The notes beneath the pieces were generated by a model. That model saw only the letters and a program-made list of their open reading frames with translations, ran no database searches and was not told where the DNA came from. This document shows positions 38,332 through 47,238 of a stretch of 64,000 nt of DNA, one piece after another (within the stretch, counting starts at the first letter, position 1; each line of letters begins with the position of its first letter). Both the position numbers and the translations under genes were made by a program. The DNA comes from Kordiimonas sp. (lineage in GTDB: Bacteria; Pseudomonadota; Alphaproteobacteria; Sphingomonadales; Emcibacteraceae). Location: positions 593,830 to 657,829 of the forward strand of contig PADB01000012.1 of NCBI GenBank assembly GCA_002700365.1. Reading direction: 5' to 3'.

Positions 38332-39865
38332 GGGGGCTGCTTTTCCAGTTTGTTGCCTTGATCACCATTGGGGTGAGCTGCATTGTGCTGGCCTTCGTAC
38401 TGATTCCCCAGGATGGCTGGCTGGCCAGTGAACTTGACAGGTTCCGCCGTTATCCCCATGAATATATGGCCCAAAGGCAAGTCCGCCCTGTGACCGCGGA
38501 ACACATCGCCCCCCTTGACGAAAATATTGTTGTCAATGCCAGACCGGCCAAGGTCTTGTCCGCCGCTGCCCCTGTCACCGCGGAGAAAGAAATGACCAAA
38601 GTCGCGGCCCAACAGCCACAGGCCAGCACCACGGTTGCGTCACAACAGCAGGCACCTGACCAAAAGACCGCGCAAAGGGCGAAAAAAGTGACGTCAGCAG
38701 TGCGCACCGGGGTGCGACAGAACATCGCGAAAAATACAACATCCGTAGCGCCTGAAACGCCTGTCATCGCCGAAAAACCCGTCATGCCTGCAACCACGCC
38801 GGCAATAGATAAAAAGAAATTGGCGCAGGTGCAGGTCCAGCCGCCGGAACACGAACAGACGCAAACGCAAACGCAGACAAACAAGGCCACATATGACGAT
38901 ATTGCACTGGGATATCAACGCTACGCAGAAAAGGACTTTGCTGGCGCCGCCGGCGCCTTTACACGGGCGATTAATACTGGCCATCGCGACCGCGAACTGG
39001 ACACACAATTGGCCTATGCCCACAAAAAAGCCCATCACAATTCGCAAGCCAGCCAATACTTCCGCAAGGCCATTGATCAACATATCCCCGAAAGCCAGGA
39101 AGCCTTTTACCTGCGCCGGGAAGTAGAACAGCTGGAAAACAGGTTTACCCTGAACGGTTACTGGATCCTGCGGGAACAGGCCATCGCCCAAAATCAGCTG
39201 CCGCTCACAGGCGCCAGTCTGGCGCAATCCCAGGCCGGCCTGGAAGGCAGCTATCAACCGCCGCACTGGGGGTTTAATGACGGTCGTCAATTGCAGATTT
39301 TCGGCCGTTTGTTATGGGCCGTGGATGAAGACAGAATAGACCCCATTGCCGAAAGCACACAGGGAAGCCTTGGCGTGCGTTACCGGCCACTGCGCAATCA
39401 TAACCTTTGGTTCAGTGCGGAAAGACTGATTGCCATTGGTGAAGGGGCGCGCAATGACTGGATGCTGCGCGCCAGTTATTCCTGGGACAGGGGGACAGAT
39501 TGGCGCGAAGATACCGCCCGCTGGTTCTATACAACGCTGTATGCGGATCTGGCCATGGTCCGCCCGCAAGAGCCGGAATGGTTAGCCACAGCGCAGGCAC
39601 TGGGCGGTGTGAATGTACGTCTGGCGCGCGGATGGGCACTACGCGCCCCCATGCACTGATCAACGCCAACTGGCAGGATGATCCCTTTAACACAACGCAT
39701 CTGGTAGAAGCCGGTCCAGGGATCTCCATCAAGCACTGGTTCAATGAACGCAAGCATGAAGCCTATCGCTCTTCTGCCGAGCTGATCGTGCAGTACCGCG
39801 TTAAAGTCACCGGTGACAGCGCCGCGGGGTCTGGCTGGACCGCGACGCTGCTGGTATCCTTTTAA
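38328..39865 (+). pseudogene. short NfrA-like protein, frameshifted near the C-terminus
   Basis: Two frames make one 512-residue protein. From GTG 38328: an N-terminal helix ('FQFVALITIGVSCIVLAF'), a long Q/T/A/P-rich linker (about 50-185), a small TPR-like helical part ('GYQRYAEKDFAGAAGAFTRA'), then a domain resembling the C-terminal region of phage N4 adsorption protein A ('FGRLLWAVDEDRIDPIAES', 'GSLGVRYRPLRNHNLWFSA'). This frame stops at 39659; the continuation 'ALINANWQDDPFNTTHLVEA' to VSF at 39865 is one frame over. Adding one C to the C5 run near 39649 restores 'RAPHALINAN'. In other bacteria NfrA is the outer-membrane partner of NfrB; this version is about half its size and lacks most of the TPR array. 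Confidence 0.72.
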
Positions 39866-39868
39866 ACG

Positions 39869-42562
39869 CTACACGTCCGCCAGACTTTTCGAGACCACCT
39901 CATAGACATCCTTGGACAGCCCCGCACTATCCATCACCCGTTGCAGCACGGCCCGCATCAGGTTTTGCCGCGCAACGTCAAATTTTCGCCAGCGGGTTAA
40001 GGGCTGCACCAAACGCGACGCAATCTGTGGGTTAAGCGCGTCAAGGGCGAGCACCTGATCACCAAGGAACTGATAGCCCCGGCCGGATGCTTCGTGAAAG
40101 CGCACCATATTCTGCCCGCAAAACGCCGCGATAAGGGCCCGTACCCGATTAGGTGTACGCAGGTCAAAATCCGCATGTTCGGTCAGGGCAATCACCCGGT
40201 CCAGTGTATCTGGCTGGGGGGAGACCGCCTGCACGCTGAACCATTTATCCAGCACCAACGCGTCCTGATGCCATTTATCGTAGAACGCCTGCAGGGCCTG
40301 TTCTTTTTCTGGCCGCGCCGAACCAACCAGCGCCATCAGGGCGGCTTGTTCGTCTGTCATGTTATTTGCCGTCGCCAATTGGTCATGACACCATCCTGTC
40401 ACCTGATCATCGGCATTTTCCATCAGATAACCCAGTGCCGTATTTTTCAACCGCCGGCGGCCCACATCATCCGGTGTGAAGTAATACGCCCCTGCGCTGC
40501 GATTTTCTGTATAAAGTGCCTCGAAAAGGGGCTTCAGTTGCCGCGCAAGCTGCTGCCGCACGAACTGTCTGGCCGTATGTAAGCCATCCACATCGACAAT
40601 ATCCATAAACTGCCCCAGATAACTGACCGTCGGCAGGGCCAGCATTTCCGCAAACAGGGCTTTGTCCAGATCCGGATCGGACAGGCAACTTTCAACCGCC
40701 GCCACATACTCTGCCGCCAGCACCAGTTCGCGGCCCTGCTGGAGATCGTCCACCAACGCCATGATAAGCTGCCGTGCCAAAACCTGTCCGGCTTCCCAGC
40801 GGTTAAAGCTATCGGCATCATGGGCCATGAGGAATAAAAGTTCTTCGCGCCCCAAATCAGAACTCAGGCTGACCGGTGCGGAAAACCCCCTTAGGATCGA
40901 GGGCACAGGCCGTTCAGGCACATTGACAAAAGAAAAAGTCTGTTCCGGTGACGTCAGGCTTAAGACCCGGCTGCCGTCTTTGTCCTGCGGGGTATCCTCC
41001 CCTTCCAACTGCAAGGGCATGTCTGCGCCTGCACGATCCAACAGGCCCAGCTTGACCGGAATTTGCATTGGTTTTTTGTCTGTCTGCCCCGGCGTTGGGT
41101 CCAGTTGCTGTGACAGGGTAAGGTGATAGACCGCCTTATCGGCATCGTACTGCCCTTTCACGCTAACCTGTGGTGTACCCGCCTGCCCGTACCATAAGCG
41201 GAACTGGCTGAGATCAACGCCGCTGGCATCTTCCATCGCCTGTACGAAATCATCGCAGGTAACCGCCTGCCCATCGTGACGCTGAAAATATAGGTCCATA
41301 CCCTTGCGGTAGTTTTCAGCCCCCAGCAGGTTATGGATCATGCGGATAACTTCCGCGCCTTTTTCATAGATAGTGACAGTATAAAAATTATTGATTTCAA
41401 TATAAGAGTCAGGACGGACAGGGTGTGCCATCGGCCCGGAATCTTCGGCAAACTGATGCTGGCGCAGCAATCGGACATCCTCAATCCGTTTCAAGGCGCG
41501 TGAGCCCATATCGGCTGAAAATTCCTGATCGCGAAACACCGTCAGCCCTTCTTTTAATGAAAGCTGAAACCAGTCCCGGCAGGTCACGCGATTACCGGTC
41601 CAGTTATGAAAGTATTCATGTGCTACCACGGCTTCTACCGCGGCGAAGTCATTATCCGTCGCGGTTTCCGGCTTTGCCAATACACATTTGGTATTGAAGA
41701 TATTCAGACTTTTGTTTTCCATCGCGCCCATATTGAAATGGCTGACGGCAACAATGTTGAAAATATCCAGATCATATTCCAAACCATAAACCTGTTCATC
41801 CCAGCGCATGGATTTCTTCAGTGAGTCCATAGCATGGCCGCATTTATCCAGATCAGCAGGTTCCACAAACAGGCGTAACCGCACGTCACGCCCACTGGCC
41901 GTGGTATAGCTATCATCAAGCGAGACAAGATCACCGGCAACCAGTGCAAACAGGTAGCTGGGTTTTGGGAAGGGATCTTCCCAGACCGCAAAGTGCCGCC
42001 CGTCCTCCATATCGCCTTCGTCAACCTGATTACCATTTGACAGCAATACGGGATAAAGGTCACGGTCCGCCTGGATGGTGACACGATAACGCGCCATCAC
42101 ATCCGGCCTGTCAGGGAAATAGGTGATCCGGCGGAAACCCTCGGCCTCACATTGTGTGCAATACATCCCGTTGGATACATAAAGCCCTTCCAACGCTGTA
42201 TTGGCCGCCGGATGAATGTCGTTATGAATGTCCAGCGTAAATTTGTCCGGCACATTGGCGATGATTAAACGGTCATCCGTCAGGTCATATTGATCTGGCG
42301 TTAACGCCACCCCGTCCAGCAATACAGCCTGCAAATGGACTTCTTTATCCCCATCCAGCACCAATGGCGCGCCCGCTGCCGCCTGACGGACCACATCAAG
42401 GCGCGCGGTGACATGCGTGACCCCCTCACAAAGATCAAATGTCAGATCAACATGTTCAATACCGAAATCCGGCGGGGTGTAGTCCTTACGATAAATCGTT
42501 TGGGCCTTTTCGGCCCCTGTTGTGTGGCTGTCCTGTACGTTATCACTTACTCTCTGATCCAT
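39869..42562 (-). CDS. pepN: aminopeptidase N (M1 family)
   Basis: A cytoplasmic zinc metallopeptidase of about 897 residues that removes N-terminal residues from peptides. The exopeptidase motif 'HFNMGAMENKSLNIF' (GAMEN) and the zinc site 'VAHEYFHNWTGNRVT' (HExxH, second Glu in 'LKEGLTVFRDQEFS') are intact, and the C-terminal helical domain has the PepN layout. I choose ATG 42562 (MDQRVSDNVQ), because the sequence before it is not conserved in character. Its 3' end lies 3 bp from the nfrA-like gene, so the two transcripts overlap head-on without a terminator. Confidence 0.95.
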   Translation of the reverse strand: MDQRVSDNVQDSHTTGAEKAQTIYRKDYTPPDFGIEHVDLTFDLCEGVTHVTARLDVVRQAAAGAPLVLDGDKEVHLQAVLLDGVALTPDQYDLTDDRLIIANVPDKFTLDIHNDIHPAANTALEGLYVSNGMYCTQCEAEGFRRITYFPDRPDVMARYRVTIQADRDLYPVLLSNGNQVDEGDMEDGRHFAVWEDPFPKPSYLFALVAGDLVSLDDSYTTASGRDVRLRLFVEPADLDKCGHAMDSLKKSMRWDEQVYGLEYDLDIFNIVAVSHFNMGAMENKSLNIFNTKCVLAKPETATDNDFAAVEAVVAHEYFHNWTGNRVTCRDWFQLSLKEGLTVFRDQEFSADMGSRALKRIEDVRLLRQHQFAEDSGPMAHPVRPDSYIEINNFYTVTIYEKGAEVIRMIHNLLGAENYRKGMDLYFQRHDGQAVTCDDFVQAMEDASGVDLSQFRLWYGQAGTPQVSVKGQYDADKAVYHLTLSQQLDPTPGQTDKKPMQIPVKLGLLDRAGADMPLQLEGEDTPQDKDGSRVLSLTSPEQTFSFVNVPERPVPSILRGFSAPVSLSSDLGREELLFLMAHDADSFNRWEAGQVLARQLIMALVDDLQQGRELVLAAEYVAAVESCLSDPDLDKALFAEMLALPTVSYLGQFMDIVDVDGLHTARQFVRQQLARQLKPLFEALYTENRSAGAYYFTPDDVGRRRLKNTALGYLMENADDQVTGWCHDQLATANNMTDEQAALMALVGSARPEKEQALQAFYDKWHQDALVLDKWFSVQAVSPQPDTLDRVIALTEHADFDLRTPNRVRALIAAFCGQNMVRFHEASGRGYQFLGDQVLALDALNPQIASRLVQPLTRWRKFDVARQNLMRAVLQRVMDSAGLSKDVYEVVSKSLADV

Positions 42563-42825
42563 GGTTCTTCTGTCTTTATCCTTATTCTTCAACCGACATA
42601 GCGTACCCCGCACGCCAGCACATACCTATTTAATTTATGAAGGCCCCGACATATCTTCAACTCCCCCGGTATCATATACAGCAGAATATTATCCATATGC
42701 CTATATTTCACACACAGACACCGCGAACGCGCGGTCAGACCGTGGCACTTCAAGCCTTCATTCATGGCCAGTTAATGCTCAAATTGCTATACTGCTGGGA
42801 ATATGGTCAGTATGGAAGAGAAACA

Positions 42826-43431
42826 ATGCGACTTTCCTGCCCGTCCTTTAAAAGTTTATGTGCTGTCACCGCCCTGCTTTTCCTTGCGGCCTGCAGCAAA
42901 AACGTCACCAGTGATGTCACCCGTTTTCACCAGTTGCCCGCGCCGGCGGGTGAAAGCGTGGCTATTGTTGCCGCCGTCAAAGAACAACAACGAAGTCTTG
43001 AATTTTCACGCTACGCTGCACTGATTGGCGAAAAGCTGCGTGGTCTGGGTTACAGCCCTGCGGGCGAGGCCGCACCGGCGCTTATTGCCCAGCTGGGTTA
43101 TGGCGTGCGCTCATTGGGTCCTGTTTATGATAATGATTCCCCGGTATCGGTTGGTGTCGGCGTTGCTGGCGGCAGCCATCACAGCAGTGTCGGCATTGGC
43201 ATTTCCACAAGGCTGGGGGACCGGGACACAAAAGGCAATTACAGCCGCTTTTTGACCTTTACCATGACGGAAGCCGCCACAGGCAAAACAGTGTACGAAG
43301 GGCGTGTGCAAAGTAACGGGACGACCAACAATTTGCCAGAGGTAATGCCCTATCTGATTGATGCGCTGTTTTTGGACTTTCCGGGCAAAAGCGGCAGCAG
43401 CAACACGGTACGCGCAAAGCTGAATGAATAA
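42826..43431 (+). CDS. DUF4136-type lipoprotein
   Basis: About 201 residues from ATG 42826, which has GGAAGAG about 6 nt before it; the longer upstream reading is not convincing. Signal peptide ends in the lipobox 'LLFLAAC' (Cys anchor) with Ser at +2, so outer-membrane sorting is likely. The body has 'SRYAALIGEKLRGLGYSPA', a glycine/valine stretch 'VSVGVGVAGGSHHSSVGIG' and 'YEGRVQSNGTTNNLPEVMP', which match DUF4136. Function unknown. It is transcribed alone and converges on prfC with 13 bp between stop codons. Confidence 0.85.
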   Translation: MRLSCPSFKSLCAVTALLFLAACSKNVTSDVTRFHQLPAPAGESVAIVAAVKEQQRSLEFSRYAALIGEKLRGLGYSPAGEAAPALIAQLGYGVRSLGPVYDNDSPVSVGVGVAGGSHHSSVGIGISTRLGDRDTKGNYSRFLTFTMTEAATGKTVYEGRVQSNGTTNNLPEVMPYLIDALFLDFPGKSGSSNTVRAKLNE

Positions 43432-43444
43432 GTAAGTAAGAAAG

Positions 43445-45040
43445 CTACTGCATCTGTTCCTTGGTCTTCAGGAAGCGGACATCGGGCCAGTCTTCCTTGG
43501 CCTTGTCCAGCCGCCATGAATTGCGGGCCAGGAATACCGGTGAACCGTTGTGATCTTCCGCCATATTGGCCTTGTTGCTGTCCACAAACTGCTTCAGCTT
43601 ATGGGTATCATCGGATTCCACCCATTCGGCCGTGTACAGCGATGTGGTCTCGAAACGGCACGGCACGTTATATTCGGTGCGGATACGGTCCGCCAGCACA
43701 TCAAACTGCAGCATCCCCACGACCCCCACATACCATTCGGAACCGATCACGGTTTTGAAAATCCGCGCCACCCCCTCTTCAGCCAGTTGTTGCAACGCAC
43801 GTGATAAGTGCTTGGCTTTCATCGGGTCTTCGGCACGGACGATCTGAATATGTTCCGGGGCAAAGCTGGGGATGCCCACATAGCGCAGTTCTTCTTTTTC
43901 CGTCAGGCTGTCACCAATGCGCAGGTTACCGTGGTTGGGGATACCGATGATGTCGCCCGGCCAGGCTTCTTCCGCCAGTTCACGGTCCTGCGCCAAAAAC
44001 AGCAAAGCGTTATGCAAATTGATCTGCTTGCCCGTGCGGATATGTTTTAATTTCATGCCGCGTTTGAACTGGCCTGAACACATACGGAAGAACGCAATAC
44101 GATCGCGGTGTTTCGGGTCCATATTCGCCTGAATTTTGAACACAAAGCCAGACACATTTGGTTCATCCGGGTGTACATCACGACTTTCTGTTTTGAACTG
44201 ACCGGGTTTTGGCGCAAACCGCCCCACGCCCGACAATAATTCCCGCACACCAAAATTATTAATGGCACTGCCAAAGAAAACCGGTGTCATTGTGCCGTTC
44301 ATATAGGCTTCCATATCGAAAGCCGGACAAAGTTCACGCGCCATTTCCACTTCTTCACGGAATTTTTCCAGCAGACTGCTGTCAATCAGGTCGTCCAGAC
44401 GCGGGTCATCAACACCCTGACAGGTGAGGCCTTCATCGGGGCGTTCATCGCTGCCCTTTTCAATCAGGATCAATTTGTCATTCAGCAAATCATAGCAGCC
44501 CTTGAAATCCCGCCCCATGCCAATGGGCCAGCTGGCCGGTGTGACATCCAGGGCCAACGTCTGTTCAATGTCATCCAGCAATTCAAAGGGATCGCGGGCC
44601 TCACGATCCATTTTATTGATAAAGGTGATAATCGGCATGTCGCGCAGCCGGCATACCTCAAAAAGTTTGCGGGTCTGCCCCTCGATCCCCTTGGCGGCAT
44701 CCAGCACCATCACCGCGGAATCCACGGCAGTGAGCGTCCGGTAGGTATCTTCGGAGAAGTCCTGGTGCCCCGGTGTATCCAGCAAGTTGAACATCTGTTG
44801 TTCATATTCAAACGACATCACAGATGTGGCCACGGAAATTCCCCGTTCCTGTTCCACCTTCATCCAGTCGGAATGGGCGCGGCGCTGTTCCCCCCGTGCC
44901 TTGACCGCACCGGCCATCTGGATCGCACCACCGAACAGTAACAGCTTTTCAGTCAGCGTGGTTTTCCCCGCATCAGGGTGCGAGATGATAGCAAAGGTCC
45001 TTCGCTTATTGATTTCATTAAGAAAATCTTGGTTTGCCAT
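43445..45040 (-). CDS. prfC: peptide chain release factor 3 (hybrid gene: host body, ICE-supplied N-terminus)
   Basis: A 531-residue GTPase that recycles RF1/RF2 after termination. G motifs intact: 'ISHPDAGKTTLTEKLLL' (P-loop), 'DTPGHQDFSEDTYRTL', 'INKMDREARDPFELLDD'. Codons 18-23 (44989-44973) contain ATCATCTCGCACCCTGA, the crossover core I recall for SXT/R391 elements in prfC. Codons 1-17 and everything to the right therefore come from the element, which replaces the original start and promoter while preserving a full reading frame. The displaced native 5' end should sit at the other end of the ICE, outside the window. Confidence 0.93.
   Translation of the reverse strand: MANQDFLNEINKRRTFAIISHPDAGKTTLTEKLLLFGGAIQMAGAVKARGEQRRAHSDWMKVEQERGISVATSVMSFEYEQQMFNLLDTPGHQDFSEDTYRTLTAVDSAVMVLDAAKGIEGQTRKLFEVCRLRDMPIITFINKMDREARDPFELLDDIEQTLALDVTPASWPIGMGRDFKGCYDLLNDKLILIEKGSDERPDEGLTCQGVDDPRLDDLIDSSLLEKFREEVEMARELCPAFDMEAYMNGTMTPVFFGSAINNFGVRELLSGVGRFAPKPGQFKTESRDVHPDEPNVSGFVFKIQANMDPKHRDRIAFFRMCSGQFKRGMKLKHIRTGKQINLHNALLFLAQDRELAEEAWPGDIIGIPNHGNLRIGDSLTEKEELRYVGIPSFAPEHIQIVRAEDPMKAKHLSRALQQLAEEGVARIFKTVIGSEWYVGVVGMLQFDVLADRIRTEYNVPCRFETTSLYTAEWVESDDTHKLKQFVDSNKANMAEDHNGSPVFLARNSWRLDKAKEDWPDVRFLKTKEQMQ
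44973..44989 (-). other. attachment-site core (attR side) inside prfC
   Basis: ATCATCTCGCACCCTGA on the minus strand, encoding IISHPD of RF3. I recognise it from memory as the 17-bp core used by SXT/R391 integrases; the sequence on the right is element DNA and that on the left is host prfC. Confidence 0.75.
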
Positions 45041-45296
45041 GTATAAATTCTTTTAGTTTGTACACGGATTTGTACACACTTTTGGAAGTACTCTCTTTTC
45101 AGTTCTTCGCTTGTCAAATCCGTCGTGTTAATCGTAATTGGCCGCTATTTTCGCTGATCTTGACTTTATAAACAATCAATGGTTATCTAATCGGTTACCA
45201 TTTACTCTCAGCGTGCACCAATGCTCAGTTGTAGCTGTTTGCAATCGTTGCTTCTTCAGCTAATGAACAACTGTGGCTAAACCACAAATTCCTTCG
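45041..45296 (-). promoter_or_regulatory. ICE end: new prfC promoter region with direct repeats
   Basis: 256 bp without a gene between prfC and setR. TTTGTACAC occurs at 45057-45065 and 45069-45077, a direct repeat with a 12-bp period that could be an integrase or excisionase arm site. Transcription of prfC must start in this region; a TTTATAC lies just before the ATG. A weak TGTGG-CTAAA-CCACA hairpin (about 45271-45286) may terminate setR. Confidence 0.5.
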
Positions 45297-45944
45297 CTAC
45301 CAGAAATCGATGATAGCTTGTCGTACTACACCGATGATGGTGCAGTTGCCGTTGATCGGTATTGCAGGGTATTGCGGGTTCAAAGGTTTTAGATACTTCT
45401 GTTCACCATCAATAACCAACTGCTTAAAGGTTGCTTCTTTCGAATCATCCAAACGCGCAACAACCAATGAACCTGAAGAGTAAGGTAACTCAGGATCAAC
45501 AACGATCACTGCCCCCTCAGGTATGGATTTTTTTCCGCTTGGATTTTCCATACTGTCGCCTTTTACGCGAAGTGCGAAACAACCCTCATGTGCTTTCCCA
45601 GTGACTTCACGCCACTCCTCAGCATCTTCATGGGCAAATCCCTCCGCTATTTCAGTCCAATCACCGGCCTGAACCCAGTTAATGAGAGGAATTCTTCCCT
45701 TAATATCAGGCCCGACTTCTACATTACCGACCCCCAAGCCAATCTCGCCATCACCTGTGGCGAGCCAATGAGCATTCACGCGAAGCGCCTCCGCGATCTG
45801 CATGGTGTAACGAGACCTAGCCGATTTACCAGAGCAAATCTGGCTGATCGACTGCTGTTTGATACCAATGCGACGAGCCAACTCAGACTGAGTTGCCCCA
45901 GTAAGCTGCAAGGCATGGTTTAGTCGTTCGGATAAAGTTTTCAT
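45297..45944 (-). CDS. setR: SetR, CI/LexA-type repressor of the ICE
   Basis: A 215-residue repressor controlling excision and transfer. N-terminal XRE helix-turn-helix at about 15-45 ('TQSELARRIGIKQQSISQI'), C-terminal S24 peptidase domain with A93-G94 cleavage site in 'NWVQAGDWTEI', nucleophile S131 in 'RVKGDSMENPSG' and base K174 in 'EATFKQLV'. SOS-activated RecA should trigger self-cleavage, lifting repression of setD-setC. It is divergent from the cro-like gene over four operators and is the gene nearest attR, as in SXT and R391. Confidence 0.93.
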   Translation of the reverse strand: MKTLSERLNHALQLTGATQSELARRIGIKQQSISQICSGKSARSRYTMQIAEALRVNAHWLATGDGEIGLGVGNVEVGPDIKGRIPLINWVQAGDWTEIAEGFAHEDAEEWREVTGKAHEGCFALRVKGDSMENPSGKKSIPEGAVIVVDPELPYSSGSLVVARLDDSKEATFKQLVIDGEQKYLKPLNPQYPAIPINGNCTIIGVVRQAIIDFW

Positions 45945-45957
45945 AAGCCCGCATTCT

Positions 45958-46048
45958 ACAAATAAAACTGTAGTCTTTCAACAATTTTAACTGTTGACTT
46001 ATCTACAGTTTAAACTGTAACATTCAATCTTGTAACAGTTATTATTGT
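45958..46048. promoter_or_regulatory. four SetR/Cro operators in the setR-cro intergenic region
   Basis: Four 14-bp sites of the form ACAnnTnnnAyTGT: ACAAATAAAACTGT (45958-45971), ACAATTTTAACTGT (45981-45994), ACAGTTTAAACTGT (46005-46018, perfect palindrome) and ACAGTTATTATTGT (46035-46048). Start-to-start spacing is 23, 24 and 30 bp, about two to three helical turns. They control both divergent promoters, as in lambda-type switches. Confidence 0.85.
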
Positions 46049-46061
46049 AACAGGAGACGGT

Positions 46062-46313
46062 ATGGAAGTGTTCAAAACGACACAAAAACATCTCCGCCGT
46101 GCCATTGACTTGGTCGGCGGGCAATCAGCATTAGCAAGAGCCATCAACTCAAAACAGCAAAACGTCTGGTTTTGGTTGAATAAATCAGGGCGTGTTCCCG
46201 CTGAATTCGTTTTACCCATCGAACAAGCTACGCAAGGACAGGTAACCCGATCTCAGTTAAGACCGGACATCTACCCCGAATGCCAAAGCGAGCTGAAAGC
46301 CAGTAACCAGTAG
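46062..46313 (+). CDS. croS: Cro/YdaS-like transcription regulator
   Basis: An 83-residue helix-turn-helix protein ('LVGGQSALARAINSKQQNV' then W-F-W-L-N-K) of the Cro/YdaS type. Placed divergently from setR across the operators with AGGAG 8 nt before the ATG, it corresponds to the SXT Cro homologue that counters SetR after induction. It is the first gene of the early operon leading to setD-setC. Confidence 0.85.
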   Translation: MEVFKTTQKHLRRAIDLVGGQSALARAINSKQQNVWFWLNKSGRVPAEFVLPIEQATQGQVTRSQLRPDIYPECQSELKASNQ

Positions 46314-46368
46314 GATTAAGGGCAAGTAATGGTCAGCATTTTACGTAAATACAAAAGCGAGTACCTCC

Positions 46369-47238
46369 ATGCGTGATTATGGCAAGGTCTATACCCGCTT
46401 TTGGCTAAAGCAAAACGTTTTGTCCTGGAGTGACTCAGCGAAGTTGCTAGGACTGTATTTGCTTACATGCCCACATTGTAATTTGCTTGGCTGCTTTCGA
46501 TTGCCGATTGGTTACGTTGCTTCTGACTTGAACTGGGATGAGCAACAGGTTGCCAAGGCTCTAAATGAGTTAGAACAAGATCAGTTCCTCATTCGTTGCG
46601 AGGAATCCGGTTGGACTTTGATTCGGAGCTTTCTGAAGCACAACCCAATCGAAAACCCAAACCAAGGTAAAGCAGCCTTTCGGTTGCTTAAAGATGTACC
46701 TGCCGACTTCATTGGTATGGTATCACTTTTGAAATCTCTTGCCGCTTTTCAAGCTCGGCTACCAGAAGAATTTTCATCATTGTTTATGCCTGATGGCAAC
46801 CCGGTAAGGGACTCTCAACGGTCGGATGACTCTGAGGGAAGCAATAAACCAACAGTTAAAACTGTTGACCACATACAGTTTGAAGACTTCTGGGATGTAC
46901 AAATACGCAAAGAAAAAAAAGCGAAAGCCAAAGAAGAATGGCTACGCATGGGCCTCAATGAAGACCATGAACTCGCCTTGGAAGTGCTAACACGCTGGAA
47001 AGAGCAACGAGAAAACCGATTGCAGTATCAAGATCGGACTAAGACCCCTATGCCACATAACTGGCTTTTAAACCGGCAATGGGAAGACGAGTACGTTCGC
47101 ATTGATGAAGTACAGCAATCATCGACGAGCCTAAAGGGCAGCAATCACCAATTGAATATTGAAGAAAGCAATCGCCGCATTGCTGAAAGCTGGGCCGGAC
47201 CGGGTATTCGGGAGGTTCGTTCAAGTGCAGGAGGTTGA
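46369..47238 (+). CDS. replication-initiator-like protein of the ICE early operon
   Basis: A 289-residue protein conserved in position in SXT/R391. The N-terminal half ('RFWLKQNVLSWSDSAKLLG' to 'VASDLNWDEQQVAKALNEL') has the winged-helix look of phage replication/replisome organiser proteins such as lambda O-like families; the C-terminal half is K/E-rich with 'MPHNWLLNRQWEDEY', which is also typical of such proteins. Its coding sequence contains a perfect SetR-type palindrome at 46852-46865. Its end overlaps the next start by 14 bp. No enzymatic motif is visible; the assignment is by family resemblance only. Confidence 0.6.
   Translation: MRDYGKVYTRFWLKQNVLSWSDSAKLLGLYLLTCPHCNLLGCFRLPIGYVASDLNWDEQQVAKALNELEQDQFLIRCEESGWTLIRSFLKHNPIENPNQGKAAFRLLKDVPADFIGMVSLLKSLAAFQARLPEEFSSLFMPDGNPVRDSQRSDDSEGSNKPTVKTVDHIQFEDFWDVQIRKEKKAKAKEEWLRMGLNEDHELALEVLTRWKEQRENRLQYQDRTKTPMPHNWLLNRQWEDEYVRIDEVQQSSTSLKGSNHQLNIEESNRRIAESWAGPGIREVRSSAGG
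46852..46865. promoter_or_regulatory. fifth SetR operator-like palindrome inside a coding sequence
   Basis: ACAGTTAAAACTGT differs by one base from the central operator at 46005-46018 and lies 800 bp inside the early operon. It could be a roadblock site or a DNA-looping operator. Confidence 0.6.
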
